Positions 26,948-35,541 of a stretch of 64,000 nucleotides of DNA are shown piece after piece. Positions within the stretch are counted from its first letter, which is position 1. Each line of letters begins with the position of its first letter. The stretch spans positions 1-64,000 of the forward strand of contig CASFJQ010000005.1 in NCBI GenBank assembly GCA_949295065.1, read 5' to 3'. The position numbers and the translations under genes are program-made. The stretch comes from an uncultured Parabacteroides sp. Lineage in GTDB: Bacteria; Bacteroidota; Bacteroidia; Bacteroidales; Tannerellaceae. The notes below the pieces were generated by a model that was not told the origin of the DNA, did no database searches, and saw only the letters and a list, made by a program, of their open reading frames with translations.

Positions 26948-26968
26948 AATATTGTAAAGATAAAACTA

Positions 26969-27436
26969 TTAGTCGATGCGCTGAGCAGCTGAATAGCTAA
27001 TCTTCAATGCGTATGCTTCACGAAGAGCCTGTTTGATATCTGTGATGATACCCATTTTTGTATCTTTATCAGCTTTGATAGATACAGTCATGAAAGGCTG
27101 ATCCGCTTCATCCATACTTGATTTTTCCTGAGCGATATAATCCTGAATTTCTGAAGTTTCAGCAAAACTATCGTTTAACTGAATACGAGTTTCAGAACCC
27201 ATCTTAGCTCTCAAATCCGGAGTTGGCTGACCAACATAGATGAAAGTCACCAATGATTTTTTCTCCAGTTTCTGAAGCTCTGTAGCCTGAGGAGCCTTGA
27301 ACTGCACTTTCAATGTTACTTCACGCATAGATGTTACCATCATGATGAAGAACAAGAAAGCGAACACAAGGTCAGGTAATGATGAGGTATTCAATTCAGG
27401 CATTTCGCGCCCACCCGATTTACTAAACTTTCCCAT
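26969..27436 (-). CDS. exbD: ExbD/TolR-family biopolymer transport protein (second copy)
   Basis: 155 residues: short cytoplasmic start, one membrane helix (about 17-38, LPDLVFAFLFFIMMVTSMRE) and a periplasmic domain. The conserved Asp of the proton path is in SSLPDLVFA. With ExbB it uses the proton gradient to energise TonB. It lies two bases after the first exbD and is the last gene of the operon. Two different exbD copies are usual in Bacteroidota and probably form hetero-oligomers. Confidence 0.9.
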   Translation of the reverse strand: MGKFSKSGGREMPELNTSSLPDLVFAFLFFIMMVTSMREVTLKVQFKAPQATELQKLEKKSLVTFIYVGQPTPDLRAKMGSETRIQLNDSFAETSEIQDYIAQEKSSMDEADQPFMTVSIKADKDTKMGIITDIKQALREAYALKISYSAAQRID

Positions 27437-27438
27437 TA

Positions 27439-28026
27439 TTACTTACCTCCATAATTTTTAGGTTCAGCTTCAGAGATTTTCTGAGGATAAATCTGCTGAA
27501 CAGCTTTCTGTTGATCTTCGTCCAAATCCATGAATGCTTTACCAAACTTCTTCTTTGATACATCGTCACGCAACTCTCTGTAAGCTGCTGCCAATTCGTT
27601 CTGCACGTCGATGTATGCCTGATAAGAAGTACCACGGTCATTCTGCAAAGAGATTACGTGGTTCTTTGTTACCATCATTTTACCGAAGTATGGAACATCC
27701 ACTTCTACTTTTTCAGGTTTATGTTCATCATTGTATGGATTTTCAATGAATTCCTTTACCTTATCTTTCAGTTGCTTAACATCAGTGATCTGGTCACCGC
27801 AAAGAATCTGGTTAGTACTACTTACAAGTACGACCAACAAGTTTCTTTTCTTGATGTCAACATCTGTATCATTCTTCTGGTCTTTAGGTACAGGAGGTGG
27901 CAAACGTCTTGCCAAACCTTTATCTGTATCCATTGATGTTGTAATAAGGAAGAAGATAAGCAACATGAAAGCGATATCGGCAGATGAAGAACCATTGATA
28001 CCCGGTGTCGTTCTTTTCTTACCCAT
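27439..28026 (-). CDS. exbD: ExbD/TolR-family biopolymer transport protein (first copy)
   Basis: 195 residues. The membrane helix with the proton-path Asp is in SSADIAFMLLIFFLITTSM (about 15-34), followed by a proline-rich RRLPPPVPK link and a periplasmic domain longer than in the second copy (the helical region EDQQKAVQQIYPQKISEAE near the end). Lies 25 bases after the small membrane protein gene and two bases before the second exbD. Confidence 0.9.
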   Translation of the reverse strand: MGKKRTTPGINGSSSADIAFMLLIFFLITTSMDTDKGLARRLPPPVPKDQKNDTDVDIKKRNLLVVLVSSTNQILCGDQITDVKQLKDKVKEFIENPYNDEHKPEKVEVDVPYFGKMMVTKNHVISLQNDRGTSYQAYIDVQNELAAAYRELRDDVSKKKFGKAFMDLDEDQQKAVQQIYPQKISEAEPKNYGGK

Positions 28027-28051
28027 TTCTTTCCTGTTTTTACTAAAATTC

Positions 28052-28525
28052 TTACTTATTCAAAATTCTCTTGATTGTACCCAAGAATGCTACAACAATG
28101 ATCAAAACCAACAAGATATATGTTGAATACAACCACATATCAGTAGTTTTCAACCAGAATTCAGTGTTGTATTTCTGAGAATCTGCATTCAAACCTGTCA
28201 TTGGAGTTGCATCACCCATTGCATATGTAATGAACAACATAGCAACGAACAATACCAAAACACCTAAAGACAACATAGCAGATTTAGCGTCTGTCTTCAA
28301 CAGAGTCAAGAACTGCCAAACAGCGAACAAAATTACACATCCGATTGTCACAGCTGACAAGATGTAAGTCCAATTCAACAAGAAACCTGTATAGATAGGC
28401 TCTTTCATTTCAGCAGCAGGGTCTACGACACCTCCTGTATAGAACATAACCAGCGCTACGATACTGATGATAGAAGAAATCAACAGTGTCCAACTGGATA
28501 TTTTTCTTATTTTAGTTACTGCCAT
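28052..28525 (-). CDS. four-helix membrane protein of the exbB/exbD operon
   Basis: 157 residues with four membrane helices (about 10-30, 48-72, 82-104 and 130-152). I recognise no named family. It is placed between exbB (8 bases away) and exbD, so it is probably an accessory subunit or chaperone of the TonB energiser complex; this is inference from position. A similar gene is found at this place in other Bacteroides as far as I recall. Confidence 0.8.
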   Translation of the reverse strand: MAVTKIRKISSWTLLISSIISIVALVMFYTGGVVDPAAEMKEPIYTGFLLNWTYILSAVTIGCVILFAVWQFLTLLKTDAKSAMLSLGVLVLFVAMLFITYAMGDATPMTGLNADSQKYNTEFWLKTTDMWLYSTYILLVLIIVVAFLGTIKRILNK

Positions 28526-28533
28526 AAGTCAAA

Positions 28534-29271
28534 TTATTTTTTGAATTTCAGGTTGTATTTGATAACCAAGTCTAACAAAGAGATAGAAGCGTCTTCCATT
28601 TTGTTCAAGATAGCTTCCAATTTGCTCAACAAATAGTTATAGAAAATCTGAAGGAGCAATGCTACAACCAAACCACCTACTGTTGTAATCAAAGCCACTT
28701 TCATACCACCTGCAACGACTGTCGGAGAAATATCACCAACCTGTTCGATTTTATCGAACGCCATGATCATACCAACTACAGTACCCAAGAATCCCAAAGA
28801 TGGAGCCATAGCGATAAACAATGTAATCCAAGACAAGTTCTTTTCCAACAAACCGCCCTGTACACCACCGTAAGAAACGATTGATTTTTCAACTACATCG
28901 ATACCCTGATCCATTCTCATCAAGCCCTGATATGCAATTGAAGCGATAGGACCGCGAGTGTCACGAGCTACAGCTTTAGCGCCTTCAACGTCGCCTCTTT
29001 CCAAAGCTTCTTCAATACCTTTTAACAATTTGTCAGAGTTAGTTTCTGCCAAGTTCAAATAGATGATTCTTTCCAAGCAGAATGCCAAACCGAAGATCAA
29101 TGCGATAGCTATCAAGCTCATGAAGTCAGCACCACCTTCGATAAATTTAGTTTTCAACGCCTGGTGCATACCACCTTCGACAACAGCTTGTTCTGCTTCC
29201 TGAGCGAACGCTACAGCAGAAGTACCAAGGGCGCACAAGCCCAAAAATGCTTTTGCAAAATACTTTTTCAT
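28534..29271 (-). CDS. exbB: MotA/TolQ/ExbB proton-channel protein
   Basis: 245 residues. A signal-like helix opens the protein (MKKYFAKAFLGLCALGTSAVAFA), then three membrane helices: 48-68, 143-168 (LSWITLFIAMAPSLGFLGTVVGMIMAF, the conserved ExbB block) and 188-212. ExbB pentamers surround ExbD and convert the proton gradient into TonB movement. First gene of the exbB-membrane protein-exbD-exbD operon. Residues 70-125 form the cytoplasmic loop. Confidence 0.93.
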   Translation of the reverse strand: MKKYFAKAFLGLCALGTSAVAFAQEAEQAVVEGGMHQALKTKFIEGGADFMSLIAIALIFGLAFCLERIIYLNLAETNSDKLLKGIEEALERGDVEGAKAVARDTRGPIASIAYQGLMRMDQGIDVVEKSIVSYGGVQGGLLEKNLSWITLFIAMAPSLGFLGTVVGMIMAFDKIEQVGDISPTVVAGGMKVALITTVGGLVVALLLQIFYNYLLSKLEAILNKMEDASISLLDLVIKYNLKFKK

Positions 29272-29365
29272 TGTGTGTTTAATTTTAAGATTAATAATTC
29301 TCTTTTTTGTTTTTATTTTTTGTTATTAATTTTCTAATTATTCACGGTTATATCATCCTAAAACG

Positions 29366-29453
29366 CGGAGAGAGCGGGATTCGAACCCGCGATACGCTTT
29401 AGGCGTATACACGCTTTCCAGGCGTGCCTCTTCAACCACTCGAGCATCTCTCC
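29366..29453 (-). tRNA. tRNA-Ser (GGA)
   Basis: 88 bases on the minus strand. The acceptor GGAGAGA pairs with TCTCTCC, the anticodon loop reads CTGGAAA, the T-loop is GGTTCGAATCC, and a long variable arm (GTATACGCC...GCGTAT) marks a class II tRNA. The discriminator base is G, as expected for serine. Confidence 0.96.
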
Positions 29454-29595
29454 AGATGCCAATCCTCTTTAAAACGGCTGCAAAATACGAAAAATTTCCC
29501 AATTGCAATCATTTCAGTGCACAAATCTATATTTTTTGATTGATATATCCATCATATCTTAGCAAGAAATTTCGCACTATTTTAATTTTATCGAA

Positions 29596-30381
29596 TTATA
29601 CCGGAAATTTAACACTCTTAAACAAGTGTTCTGTGTTCACTTTCGTTATTTCAGATACTTTTTCAAGGGGAATATCAAAAATTTGTGCTATCTTTTCAGC
29701 CGTTTTCCATATATAGACGGGTTCATTACGCTTCCCTCTATAAGGCACGGGGGCCAAATATGGTGCATCAGTTTCCAATAATATTCTATCTAACGAAACA
29801 GACTTTAAAGTTTCTGACAATTTAGAGTTTTTGAAAGTAACAACACCGTTTATTCCTATTTTAAAATTTTCCAGTTTTTTCACTTCCTCCAATTCCTCAG
29901 AATTACCTGTAAAACTATGGAAAACTCCATAAAGATTTTCCGCACCGACTTTATAAATACTGTCAAAAACCTCCGGGAAAGCATCTCTGGTATGAATCGC
30001 TACAGGCAAATCCAAGTCTTTACTCCAACGAAGCTGCTCCTCAAAAACAATCTTCTGTTCTTTTAGATATGTCTTATCCCAATACAAATCTATACCAATT
30101 TCTCCAATTGCACAATACTTTCTCTTTCCAAGCCATTTTTCAGTTTCAGATAATGCTTTTGCATAATCGGAATCTACACTTGTCGGATGAAATCCCATCA
30201 TTGGAAACAAATATTCCGGATAACGGTCACAAATATTATGCATTCGCTCAATAGTTGTTGTATCCACATTTGGCAACAATAATGCGCATATACCAGACTC
30301 TTCCGCCTGTTTCAAAAGGCTATCCTGTTCCGGATCAAAATCCTCAAGATATATATGATTATGAGTATCTATTATCTTCAT
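29596..30381 (-). CDS. tatD: TatD-family metal-dependent hydrolase
   Basis: 261 residues, TIM-barrel DNase of the TatD family. The first metal site is IDTHNHIYL (His6, His8), GEIGIDLYW holds the Glu, IHTRDAF and GVFHSFTGN hold further His, and LLETDAPYLAP the final Asp. These enzymes trim 3' ends of damaged DNA or act in tRNA/peptide quality control. The stop of the polyprenyl synthase gene lies three bases upstream, so both share a transcript. Confidence 0.92.
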   Translation of the reverse strand: MKIIDTHNHIYLEDFDPEQDSLLKQAEESGICALLLPNVDTTTIERMHNICDRYPEYLFPMMGFHPTSVDSDYAKALSETEKWLGKRKYCAIGEIGIDLYWDKTYLKEQKIVFEEQLRWSKDLDLPVAIHTRDAFPEVFDSIYKVGAENLYGVFHSFTGNSEELEEVKKLENFKIGINGVVTFKNSKLSETLKSVSLDRILLETDAPYLAPVPYRGKRNEPVYIWKTAEKIAQIFDIPLEKVSEITKVNTEHLFKSVKFPV

Positions 30382-30384
30382 ACA

Positions 30385-31359
30385 TCAAGACTTTCGAAAC
30401 ATCAGACGTGAAACCACATCTTTCAGCACATCCAATTTACTTGATTCAACTTTAAGAGCTGAAAGATTATTCATTGCCAAATTATAATACTCTTGCATTT
30501 TATCTTCAGAAAGTTTCTTCAAGCCTATTTCATTGTATATAGCAGTAACAGCAGCAATCTTCTCTTCCGGTTTACAGGATTTAGCCCCAATCCATTTGTT
30601 TAACTCTGCCAACTGTTTCTCATCAGCCAAACGGAAAGCATTAATTAGCAAGAAAGTCTTTTTATCACACAAGATATCACCGCCTATGTTTTTACCGAAT
30701 GTTTCAGTATCTCCATATACATCCAACAAATCATCCTGCAACTGGAAAGACAATCCTATATTTATACCGAACTGATACAAATTTTCAGCATCTTCTTTTG
30801 GAGCGTCGGCAAGTATTGCACCAACTTTCAAACTGCAAGCAAGCAAAACTGCAGTCTTCAAACGAATCATTTCGATATATTCTTCTTCCTTGACGTCATC
30901 CCGAGTTTCAAACTCCATGTCATATTGTTGCCCTCCACATATTTCAGCTGCAGTTTGAGTGAACAAATCCAAAACTTCTTTCAAACAAGCACCAGGAGTT
31001 TCAGCCATCAGTTTATAAGCGGCTATAAGCATTGCGTCGCCAGACAAAATAGCTGTATTAGCATTCCAAACTTTATGCACTGTTGGTTTGTTACGACGCT
31101 TGTCTGCCTGATCCATCAAATCATCATGCAACAATGTAAAATTATGAAACACTTCCAATCCTATTGCCGGACGGATTGCCTGCTCTACGTCATCTTTATA
31201 TATATTATATGCCATAAGGACCAACGCAGGTCTGATGCGTTTTCCGCCTAACGACAATATATATTCTACAGGTTCATATAGACTTTTTGGAGGATACACG
31301 AATTCCAGATTCCTAACTTCGTGTTCTATCTTTTCCAGAATTTCATTAAATGTATACAT
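30385..31359 (-). CDS. trans-polyprenyl diphosphate synthase
   Basis: 324 residues. The two Asp-rich motifs are DDLMD in LLHDDLMDQADKRR and DDLLD in LQDDLLDVYGD. GGKRIRPALVL near the start binds IPP. The residues before the first motif (EVFHNFTLLHDD) suit a farnesyl/geranylgeranyl or longer synthase; chain length cannot be set by eye. It takes IPP and DMAPP made by IspH for quinone or undecaprenyl synthesis. Operon with tatD; tonB ends 72 bases upstream behind a terminator. Confidence 0.9.
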   Translation of the reverse strand: MYTFNEILEKIEHEVRNLEFVYPPKSLYEPVEYILSLGGKRIRPALVLMAYNIYKDDVEQAIRPAIGLEVFHNFTLLHDDLMDQADKRRNKPTVHKVWNANTAILSGDAMLIAAYKLMAETPGACLKEVLDLFTQTAAEICGGQQYDMEFETRDDVKEEEYIEMIRLKTAVLLACSLKVGAILADAPKEDAENLYQFGINIGLSFQLQDDLLDVYGDTETFGKNIGGDILCDKKTFLLINAFRLADEKQLAELNKWIGAKSCKPEEKIAAVTAIYNEIGLKKLSEDKMQEYYNLAMNNLSALKVESSKLDVLKDVVSRLMFRKS

Positions 31360-31379
31360 AGCTAAAACATATTATAACA

Positions 31380-31410
31380 AAAAAGGCTGCCTTTATGCAG
31401 CAGCCTTTTT
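31380..31410 (-). terminator. terminator of tonB
   Basis: AAAAAGGCTGC and GCAGCCTTTTT form an 11-bp perfect stem with a 9-base loop (31380-31410) directly after the tonB stop on the minus strand. Confidence 0.9.
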
Positions 31411-31431
31411 ATATTTATACTTTCTGTAATA

Positions 31432-32127
31432 TTATTGCAGACGGAACATTACCGGTACTGTATATTTTACACGTACTGGTTTACCACGCTGTTTACCTGG
31501 TTTCCATTTAGGCATTGTACTCAACACGCGTACAGCTTCTTTGTCCAATGATGGGTCAACACCACGCAACACTTCAATATCAACGATTGAACCGTCTTTG
31601 TTAACAACGAATGCACAAACTACACGTCCTTGAATACCGTTTTCCTGAGCAATTACAGGATATTTGATATTCTTAGCCAAGAATTTCAACAAACCCTGCA
31701 AACCTCCATCAGGGAAGTCAGGCATTTCTTCTACAACTGTAAAGATCTGCTGTGCAGCTTCTTCTTCTTCTTCTTCAACTACTGGAGCCACAAAAGTCTG
31801 AGTCTGAGCTTCTGTCTGGCTATCTTCTGAAGTTACGATTTCCTGCTGTTCCAACTCAACATCGTCATCCACAACATTCAACACTTCAGTTACAACTGGT
31901 GCTGCTGGTGGTGGTGGTGGTGGTGGAGTGTTTTCCTGTCTCGTAATTTCAATTTCTTCTTCAGCGATAATGTCTGCTACGCCTTCGTCAGCAGTTACAA
32001 CCTGGACATCGCGTGTTCCCCATTCGAAACCAACGAACAGAACAGCCAAACCGACAACCATACCCATAAGTACACCCAGGGTTTTGGTCTTTTCCAGATC
32101 CGCTTTCGGTGATTTTTTAATTTCCAT
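31432..32127 (-). CDS. tonB: TonB energy-transducing protein
   Basis: 231 residues. A cytoplasmic start (MEIKKSPKADLEKTK) is followed by the membrane helix (about 17-36). A proline run (PPPPPPP near 70) and an acidic Glu/Val-rich periplasmic spacer including VVEEEEEEAAQQ follow. The TonB C-terminal domain (145-231) has VVCAFVVNKDGSIVDIEVLR and MPKWKPGKQRGKPVRVKYTV. It carries energy from ExbB/ExbD (encoded 2 kb downstream on the same strand) to outer-membrane receptors. A -7 box on the minus strand lies at 32174. Confidence 0.95.
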   Translation of the reverse strand: MEIKKSPKADLEKTKTLGVLMGMVVGLAVLFVGFEWGTRDVQVVTADEGVADIIAEEEIEITRQENTPPPPPPPAAPVVTEVLNVVDDDVELEQQEIVTSEDSQTEAQTQTFVAPVVEEEEEEAAQQIFTVVEEMPDFPDGGLQGLLKFLAKNIKYPVIAQENGIQGRVVCAFVVNKDGSIVDIEVLRGVDPSLDKEAVRVLSTMPKWKPGKQRGKPVRVKYTVPVMFRLQ

Positions 32128-32173
32128 AAATATGTTTTATTTATTAAATAAAAGAATTAGCATTTATTCTTGA

Positions 32174-32181
32174 CAAAAATA
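32174..32181 (-). promoter_or_regulatory. promoter of tonB
   Basis: TATTTTTG on the minus strand matches TAnnTTTG, 47 bases before the start codon. The -33 region is ATTG. Confidence 0.5.
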
Positions 32182-32379
32182 CTAATAATTTTGAATATGC
32201 AACAATTTCATATTCTTTTTTTATTGTTTTGGACAATAAAAATATATCACATCGGCTTTTTCATTGACTAGATACAAAAAAAACGAAAACATAGAAGACA
32301 CAAAGGTAAATAGCAATCAACTAATCAACCCTGTATTTTCTATGTTTCCGTATTTTATAATAATATTCCGTGAAACGAA

Positions 32380-33786
32380 TTAGAATTCTGCGTTTTTCGG
32401 AGTACGAGGGAACGGAATTACATCACGGATATTAGCCATACCTGTTACGAACAACAGAAGACGTTCGAAACCAAGACCGAAACCTGAATGAGGCACAGTT
32501 CCGAAACGGCGAGTATCCAAATACCACCACATATCTTTCATTGGTATTCCCAATTCTTCGATACGAGTAAGCAACTTGTCATAGCTTTCTTCACGTTCAG
32601 AACCACCGATAATTTCACCGATTTTCGGGAACAAAACGTCCATAGCACGCACTGTCTTTCCGTCTTCATTCTGTTTCATATAGAATGCTTTGATTTCTTT
32701 CGGATAGTCAGTAAGGATTACCGGTTTCTTGAAGTGGTCTTCAACCAAATATCGTTCGTGCTCAGAAGCCAGGTCAACTCCCCAATATACCGGGAATTCG
32801 AACTGCTTGCCATTAGCTACAGCTTCTTCCAGAATCTTGATACCTTCAGTGTAAGTCAATCTGACGAACGAATCCTTCAATACGCCCTGAAGACGTTCGA
32901 TCAAACCTTTATCGAACATATCGTTCAAGAATTTGATATCATCCATACAGTTGTCCAAAGCCCACTGAACGCAATATTTGATAAATTCTTCAGCCAGCTC
33001 CATATTGTCGTTGATATCATTGAAGGCAACTTCCGGCTCAATCATCCAGAACTCAGCCAAGTGGCGTGGAGTGTTTGAGTTTTCAGCACGGAAAGTAGGA
33101 CCAAATGTATAAATCTGACCTAATGAAGTAGCAGCCAACTCACCTTCCAACTGACCTGAAACAGTAAGGCTTGCCTGTTTGCCGAAGAAATCACCGTCAT
33201 ATATGATAGAACCGTTTTCGTCCTTCTTCATATCATAAAGGTTCATTGTTGTCACCTGGAACATCTGTCCGGCTCCTTCACAGTCAGAAGCTGTGATAAT
33301 CGGAGTATGGAAATAGAAGAAACCTCTATCGTGGAAGAACTTGTGAATAGCATAAGCCATATTGTGACGAATGCGGAAAATTGCACCGAATGTGTTTGTA
33401 CGAGGACGCAAGTGAGCAATCTCGCGCAAGAACTCCATAGAGTGTCCTTTCTTCTGAAGAGGATATGTGTTAGGATCAGCTGTACCGTAGATTTCAATTT
33501 CAGTTGCCTGAATTTCTACGTTCTGTCCTTTTCCCTGCGACTGAACCAAAACACCGTTTACACTGATACTAGCTCCGGTTGTTATAGGTTTAAGGAAATC
33601 TTCACCCAACTTTTCTACATCAACAACAATCTGAATATTATTAATTGTTGAACCATCGTTCAATGCAATAAAACTAACCTGTTTGCTGCCACGACGAGTA
33701 CGCACCCAGCCTTTGACATTAACTGTAGAGCCATAAGCTTCGCTTTTAAGCAAATCTACAATTTTTGTTCTTTTTACTAATTCCAT
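32380..33786 (-). CDS. asnS: asparaginyl-tRNA synthetase
   Basis: 468 residues, class IIb synthetase. The N-terminal OB fold (about 15-105, [20 protein letters not shown]) binds the anticodon. Motif 2 is [20 protein letters not shown], motif 3 is [12 protein letters not shown]. The AsnRS-type insertion around 180-220 ([20 protein letters not shown]) is seen in the bacterial family. It attaches Asn to tRNA-Asn. Same strand as the pseudouridine synthase upstream, separated by repeat D1. Confidence 0.96.
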   Translation of the reverse strand: MELVKRTKIVDLLKSEAYGSTVNVKGWVRTRRGSKQVSFIALNDGSTINNIQIVVDVEKLGEDFLKPITTGASISVNGVLVQSQGKGQNVEIQATEIEIYGTADPNTYPLQKKGHSMEFLREIAHLRPRTNTFGAIFRIRHNMAYAIHKFFHDRGFFYFHTPIITASDCEGAGQMFQVTTMNLYDMKKDENGSIIYDGDFFGKQASLTVSGQLEGELAATSLGQIYTFGPTFRAENSNTPRHLAEFWMIEPEVAFNDINDNMELAEEFIKYCVQWALDNCMDDIKFLNDMFDKGLIERLQGVLKDSFVRLTYTEGIKILEEAVANGKQFEFPVYWGVDLASEHERYLVEDHFKKPVILTDYPKEIKAFYMKQNEDGKTVRAMDVLFPKIGEIIGGSEREESYDKLLTRIEELGIPMKDMWWYLDTRRFGTVPHSGFGLGFERLLLFVTGMANIRDVIPFPRTPKNAEF

Positions 33787-33794
33787 ATTATTTC

Positions 33795-33879
33795 TGAAAA
33801 TTGGAAACTGAAAACCGAAAGTTGAAAATCAAACGAGAAAAATCTCTGCTTCAATTTTCAACTTTCACTTTTCAATTTA
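33795..33879. repeat. inverted repeat D1 (GAAAGTTGAAAAT type)
   Basis: GAAAATTGGAAACTGAAAAC and CGAAAGTTGAAAATC on the left face CAATTTTCAACTTTCACTTT on the right, giving an AT-rich hairpin between rluB-like and asnS. Repeat D2 at 35450 has the same vocabulary. Confidence 0.7.
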
Positions 33880-33889
33880 ATACGTTTTT

Positions 33890-35383
33890 TTATTCAAATG
33901 CCCCCATTCTCAAGGCGTTCACTTCTTTTTCATTCAAATAGCGCCATTTACCGCGAGCAAGATTTTTCTTAGTCAAACCTGCAAAGTAAACGCGGTCAAG
34001 CTTAACAACATGATAACCCAAAGATTCGAAAATACGACGTACGATACGGTTGCGTCCTGAGTGAATTTCTATACCAACCTGAGTCTTGTCTGTTTCGCTT
34101 GCATAGCTGATTGCGTCTGCATGGATTTCACCGTCTTCCAATTCAAGACCGTTTGCGATTTTCTCCATATCTTCAACAGACACATTCTTATCCAACCAAA
34201 CGTGGTAAATCTTTTTCTTCTTGAATGAAGGATGAGTCAACTTTGAAGCCAAATCACCATCATTAGTAAGCAAAAGGACACCGGTTGTGTTGCGGTCAAG
34301 ACGGCCAACCGGATAGATACGTTCCGTACAAGCATTCTTAACCAAATCCATAACAGTCAGTCTTTCCTGTGGATCGTCAGAAGTTGTAACACAGTTCTTC
34401 GGTTTGTTCAAAACGATATACACTTTGCTTTCGATATGTACTTCCTTATCATTGAACAATACAACATCAGAACGTGTAATCTTAGTTCCCAATTCTGTTA
34501 CCACTTCTCCGTTCACCTTGACAGCACCTTTCTGGATAAACTCATCAGCCTCACGACGAGAGCATACACCGGCATTTGAAAGGAACTTGTTCAAACGGAT
34601 TGGTTCATTAGGATCTGCCAACACTTCCTTATACTTAAGCTGCTTCTGGAAATTGTACTTGGCATTTGGATTGTAATCACCTGTGCGGCGGTTGTTGTTC
34701 GGGCGACGGTTGTTGTTTCCGCCTCTCATGTTTCCACCATTGTTACGTCCGTATCCTCCATTGTTGCCATAGCCACCACGGTTGTTGCCATAAGCATTGT
34801 TACCGTAGCCATTGTTGTTGCCATATGGACGAGGCTGACGCATGTTGTTTCCGCGCATATCATTATTATATGACACACGAGAATCACCAACGCGAGGTCT
34901 TCTTTTCTTTACATTATTAGTATTATCAGCGTTTACAACATCTCCTTCAGGAGTTGCGGAATAAGCTCTTCCCGGTCTTTCGTCATAATTGTTGTTATTG
35001 AAAGACTGGCGGTTGTTGTATCCACCGTTATTGTATCCACCGTTGTTATTATACGAACGGTTTCCGTAAGACTGGCGATTGTCGTAACCACCATTCATAT
35101 TGTTGCCATAGTTATTACGCTGGCGGTTGTTGTTGTAACCACCGTTGTTATAACCATAACCACCCTGGCGATTATTCTGGCGGTCGCCATATTCGCCATA
35201 CTGACGGTTGTAACCACCCTGTGACGGACGGTTAAAACTTCTTCTTTCATAATTTCCTTCAGGTCGGTTATATCCCTGATTATAAGATCTTCTTTCACCT
35301 TCCTGCTCTGAATTTTCTCTTCTGATACCTGGCATCGCTTTTCTTGGACGCTGCTGTGCTTCGTCTCTTTCTTCTGTACTCAT
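33890..35383 (-). CDS. rRNA pseudouridine synthase (RluB/RsuA family) with long disordered N-terminal tail
   Basis: 497 residues from MSTEERDEAQQ; 21 residues upstream in the same frame are unlike the family. Residues 15-240 are a low-complexity tail made almost only of Asn, Gly, Arg, Tyr and Gln (GGYNNGGYNNRQ and similar). The S4 RNA-binding domain follows (about 263-310, IRLNKFLSNAGVCSRREADE), then the catalytic domain with Asp363 in VGRLDRNTTGVLLL. It isomerises a uridine in rRNA. Bacterial RluB tails, when present, are usually short or at the C-terminus; here the tail makes almost half the protein. Similar RGG/NGG tails occur in RNA-condensing proteins; the meaning here is inference. Confidence 0.92.
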   Translation of the reverse strand: MSTEERDEAQQRPRKAMPGIRRENSEQEGERRSYNQGYNRPEGNYERRSFNRPSQGGYNRQYGEYGDRQNNRQGGYGYNNGGYNNNRQRNNYGNNMNGGYDNRQSYGNRSYNNNGGYNNGGYNNRQSFNNNNYDERPGRAYSATPEGDVVNADNTNNVKKRRPRVGDSRVSYNNDMRGNNMRQPRPYGNNNGYGNNAYGNNRGGYGNNGGYGRNNGGNMRGGNNNRRPNNNRRTGDYNPNAKYNFQKQLKYKEVLADPNEPIRLNKFLSNAGVCSRREADEFIQKGAVKVNGEVVTELGTKITRSDVVLFNDKEVHIESKVYIVLNKPKNCVTTSDDPQERLTVMDLVKNACTERIYPVGRLDRNTTGVLLLTNDGDLASKLTHPSFKKKKIYHVWLDKNVSVEDMEKIANGLELEDGEIHADAISYASETDKTQVGIEIHSGRNRIVRRIFESLGYHVVKLDRVYFAGLTKKNLARGKWRYLNEKEVNALRMGAFE

Positions 35384-35449
35384 TGTTTTAGATTGAATAA
35401 AAAAATTAATAATAATAACCTCACGGTTACCTGTTGTAAATTCCAAGAA

Positions 35450-35528
35450 TGAAAACCGAGAATTGAAAAAGTCCTAGTTTATTTTGCTTTTTACGGTTTT
35501 CTCAATTATCCAATTCCCGATTTCCAAT
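35450..35528. repeat. inverted repeat D2
   Basis: GAAAACCGAGAATTGAAAAAG (35450-35470) faces CTTTTTACGGTTTTCTCAATT (35487-35507); a second weaker copy (CAATTCCCGATTTCCAATTC) follows. Lies between purB and the pseudouridine synthase, both on the minus strand. Confidence 0.7.
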
Positions 35529-35541
35529 TCAAAAATTCACG

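Noticed and set aside
34666..34920. Cys/His-rich reading frame opposite the pseudouridine synthase tail
   Set aside because: It is the antisense of Asn/Gly/Arg repeats and arises from the low-complexity codons.
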